NCBI GenBank assembly: GCA_028277345.1
Contig: JANQGM010000005.1
Location: forward strand, 62,001 to 126,000
Length of the DNA: 64,000 nucleotides
Direction of reading: 5' to 3'
Origin: Candidatus Bipolaricaulota bacterium
GTDB taxonomy: Bacteria > Bipolaricaulota > Bipolaricaulia > UBA7950 > UBA9294
How positions within the stretch are numbered: position 1 is the first letter of the stretch; every line of letters begins with the position of its first letter. The notes under the pieces are model-generated. The model saw only the letters and a program-made list of their open reading frames with translations. It was not told where the DNA came from and made no database searches. Position numbers and translations under genes: made by a program. Positions 62,253 to 64,000 of the stretch are shown here, piece by piece.

Positions 62253-63344
62253 TCATTCAACAACGAACCCAAGCGGCCAAATCGAACTCTGAGCTGGGCA
62301 AATGGCGCCTCTCACATTCCCGTTCGCTTTTCCCTCGCTTGAGATCTGGTTGCCTGTGCCCTCGATCCGGCCAGAGAAGTATCGCTTGGGATCAAATCCA
62401 CCGATGCACTCGCCCGCCGACAGGCTAAGCCCGAATTCTCGGTTGGATAAAAACGCAGAGTGATAAATCTGAAGGACGGATTCTTCCTCCGCAAAGAGCC
62501 CGGAACCTCCATTGTTATCAACCAAGCATCGGTTCAGTATGCCACGAGTAGAGGCTTCGAATACGAGTCCATGGAATCCGTTGTCAGAGATAACCGTATC
62601 GTTCAAGATAAGCAAGGCCGCGTTTGAGAGGATCGCGCCGTAGCTGTGATTCAATCGCACATGCGCCCCCTGGACATCAATGCGCGATGCATCCCACGCC
62701 CAGATCCCTGTCCAGTTCTCTTTAATTTCGCAGTCCGCTATGATCCATTCTGCATAATGCAACGAGAACACGCCATGCGAACCGTTCCCACTCAATTCAC
62801 AATCTCGAAGTTCAAGGCGAGCGAAATCCTGAGCATAGGCGCCCGATGTTCCATTATCACTCAAGATGCACTCATCCAGAGAAACGGAGGACCGATCGCT
62901 CACCCACACGCCACTCCAGGCATTCGACGAAAGCTGAACATCGAAGAGCGTCACCTCGGCCGCACCCTCAATCGTCAGGCCATGACCATTGAACCCATTC
63001 CCACCGGACACGGTCAGGTGATCCAATCGCACATTCAGGCCCTCACCTCGGATAAGAACCGCCGGTCCATAAACGTTTCCAAGAATTCGCGTCTCATCGT
63101 CGGGACACCCCAGGATCTGCAAGGTTTGCTCGATTACCAGACTGCCGCTGTACGTACCGGCTTCAAGAATGAGGGTTGCTCCTGTTGGTGCACGATCAAT
63201 CGCATCCTGAAGCGATGCTCCCGGCAATACGTGGAGCACAAGCGGATTGTCGACCGCATCATCCTGGGGGCTCCCCACGCCGCCTCCAAAGAGAAGCAAA
63301 ACGAGCAAAAGAAAGACGGTACTGCGTTGGCGCTGGCTGTGCAT
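62253..63344 (-). CDS. Exported right-handed beta-helix repeat protein
   Basis: 363 aa from ATG 63344 (GGAGGAGGGG upstream). Signal peptide about 1-25 (TVFLLLVLLLFGGGVGSPQ). Begins LQDAIDRAPTGATLILEAGTYSGSLVI, the NosD/pectate-lyase start, then about eight 22-residue coils with SDNGxxGxxx turns (ILSDNGTSGAYAQ, LSGNGSHGVFS, ISDNGFHGLVF, VDNNGGSGLFA). May bind or cleave polysaccharide in the envelope. Lies beside the surface-polymer cluster. Confidence 0.88.
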   Translation of the reverse strand: MHSQRQRSTVFLLLVLLLFGGGVGSPQDDAVDNPLVLHVLPGASLQDAIDRAPTGATLILEAGTYSGSLVIEQTLQILGCPDDETRILGNVYGPAVLIRGEGLNVRLDHLTVSGGNGFNGHGLTIEGAAEVTLFDVQLSSNAWSGVWVSDRSSVSLDECILSDNGTSGAYAQDFARLELRDCELSGNGSHGVFSLHYAEWIIADCEIKENWTGIWAWDASRIDVQGAHVRLNHSYGAILSNAALLILNDTVISDNGFHGLVFEASTRGILNRCLVDNNGGSGLFAEEESVLQIYHSAFLSNREFGLSLSAGECIGGFDPKRYFSGRIEGTGNQISSEGKANGNVRGAICPAQSSIWPLGFVVE

Positions 63345-63452
63345 CACCCCTCCTCCTCTACGTTGGGACCTTGCGAATCGGCCTTCTTTCCAATCTCTTA
63401 TTCTGCCGCGAGGCTTCTGCCAGAACAACCCATGAGCTCGCTGGACCGCTCG

Positions 63453-64000
63453 TCAGTCGGCCAGCTGAAGGCTGATACGCGCGAATTCCCGCTCACACGC
63501 TTCGAAGGCCCGAACCACCTGAGGATCGAAATGCGACCCTGCTCCATCTCGAATCCGCTGAACGGCTTCCGGATGCGAACGGGCGCGTTTGTAGGGACGC
63601 TTTGAACGAATGGCATCGTAGGCATCCGCGACCGCGAAGATCCTCGCCTCCAACGGAATCTCATCCCCCCCGAGACCGTCCGGATACCCGGTCCCGTCCA
63701 TTCGCTCATGATGATACGCACAGATGTTTCTGGCGATGGTTAGGAATCGATCATCAAGATGGTGGCGCTCGATATCCGCTTGGAGAATCCTCGCTCCGAT
63801 CATCGAGTGCTGCTTCATCGTTTCCCACTCTTGGTCGTTCAAAGGACCTTCCTTGAGCAACACGGAATCGGGGATGGCAACCTTCCCAATATCATGCAGC
63901 GCCCCTGCCAACGTCAAATCCTCGATAAAGCTACGTGTCAGCACCGCACGAAATTCGGGGTATTTGGCCAACTCAAATCCCAAGCATGCGGAAAATTGCT
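63453..64000 (-). CDS. HD-GYP domain protein, truncated by the window edge
   Basis: The frame stays open to base 64000, so the N-terminus is missing. Present: LAGALHDIGKVAIPDSVLLKEG, EWETMKQHSMIGARIL, CAYHHERMDGTGYPDGLGGDEIP and IFAVADAYDAIRSKRPYK, i.e. the full HD and GYP metal motifs. A cyclic-di-GMP phosphodiesterase with an unknown sensor region outside the window. Confidence 0.93.
   Translation of the reverse strand, partial: QFSACLGFELAKYPEFRAVLTRSFIEDLTLAGALHDIGKVAIPDSVLLKEGPLNDQEWETMKQHSMIGARILQADIERHHLDDRFLTIARNICAYHHERMDGTGYPDGLGGDEIPLEARIFAVADAYDAIRSKRPYKRARSHPEAVQRIRDGAGSHFDPQVVRAFEACEREFARISLQLAD

Noticed and set aside
1-64000. tRNA, rRNA, CRISPR arrays, insertion sequences, attachment sites, origins
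   Set aside because: None was seen on reading both strands. Repeats found are single palindromes, and no transposase, integrase or cas protein is encoded.

Overview
The window is 64 kb of densely packed, moderately GC-rich bacterial chromosome with genes on both strands, many 4-base ATGA overlaps and clear Shine-Dalgarno sites. It holds no rRNA, tRNA, CRISPR array, insertion sequence, phage gene or ribosomal marker, so the organism cannot be fixed. A LolA-like protein, sugar-polymer genes and Cache-type signalling suggest a free-living diderm. Catalase, PerR and Bcp indicate exposure to oxygen. A little-cultivated lineage seems likely, but that is an impression, not a result.

Layout. 0-3.2 kb: thiazoline/cysteine operon (M20 amidohydrolase, L-ATC hydrolase, cysteine synthase). 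3.3-9.9 kb: membrane-anchored GNAT, MalT-type LuxR regulator, small redox and membrane genes, CDP-alcohol phosphatidyltransferase, DUF454 and Bcp. 9.9-17.2 kb: PKD remnant, then a signalling block of a double-domain KaiC-like ATPase, a degenerate receiver, a Cache/PAS histidine kinase, a CheY-like receiver and an HD-GYP response regulator. 17.4-21.9 kb: zinc ribbon, acyl-homoserine-lactone-synthase-like GNAT fused to a cNMP-binding domain, DUF1569, and a perR-katA-DUF454 operon behind a Per-box-like site. 22.0-27.0 kb: a probable PadR regulon (MFS exporter, LolA-like protein, PadR, and two divergent genes) with two near-identical 18-bp operators. 27.1-33.2 kb: complete five-gene oligopeptide ABC importer. 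33.2-43.9 kb: sulfotransferase, an Ntn-hydrolase whose catalytic Cys codon is TGA, SLC13 transporter, exported agmatine-deiminase-like protein, DUF1475/DUF3159 pair, a decayed amino-acid ABC transporter, a frameshifted CCG-domain protein and a Trm11-like methyltransferase. 44-54.7 kb: first PaaK/CapK-like ligase, APH kinase, MarR plus second cysteine-synthase homologue, NIF3 protein, a divergent XRE/methyltransferase locus with a 37-bp symmetric operator-promoter, three MDR oxidoreductases and a YVTN propeller. 54.9-62.2 kb: candidate surface-polymer cluster (two more PaaK/CapK ligases, an unusual Mur ligase, a Wzy/WaaL-like polymerase with TPRs, a NeuD-like acyltransferase). 62.2-64 kb: exported beta-helix protein and a truncated HD-GYP gene.

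Most notable items: the in-frame TGA exactly at the Ntn nucleophile (34561-35595); the PadR operator pair and the AUA-type start of padR; the ligase/Mur-ligase/polymerase cluster; the KaiC/HD-GYP block; DUF454 paralogues placed directly behind two different peroxide-detoxifying genes; and the symmetric divergent promoter at 49730-49766. Several genes carry frameshifts; at least the amino-acid ABC remnant, which also has a signature-motif deletion, is real decay rather than sequencing error.
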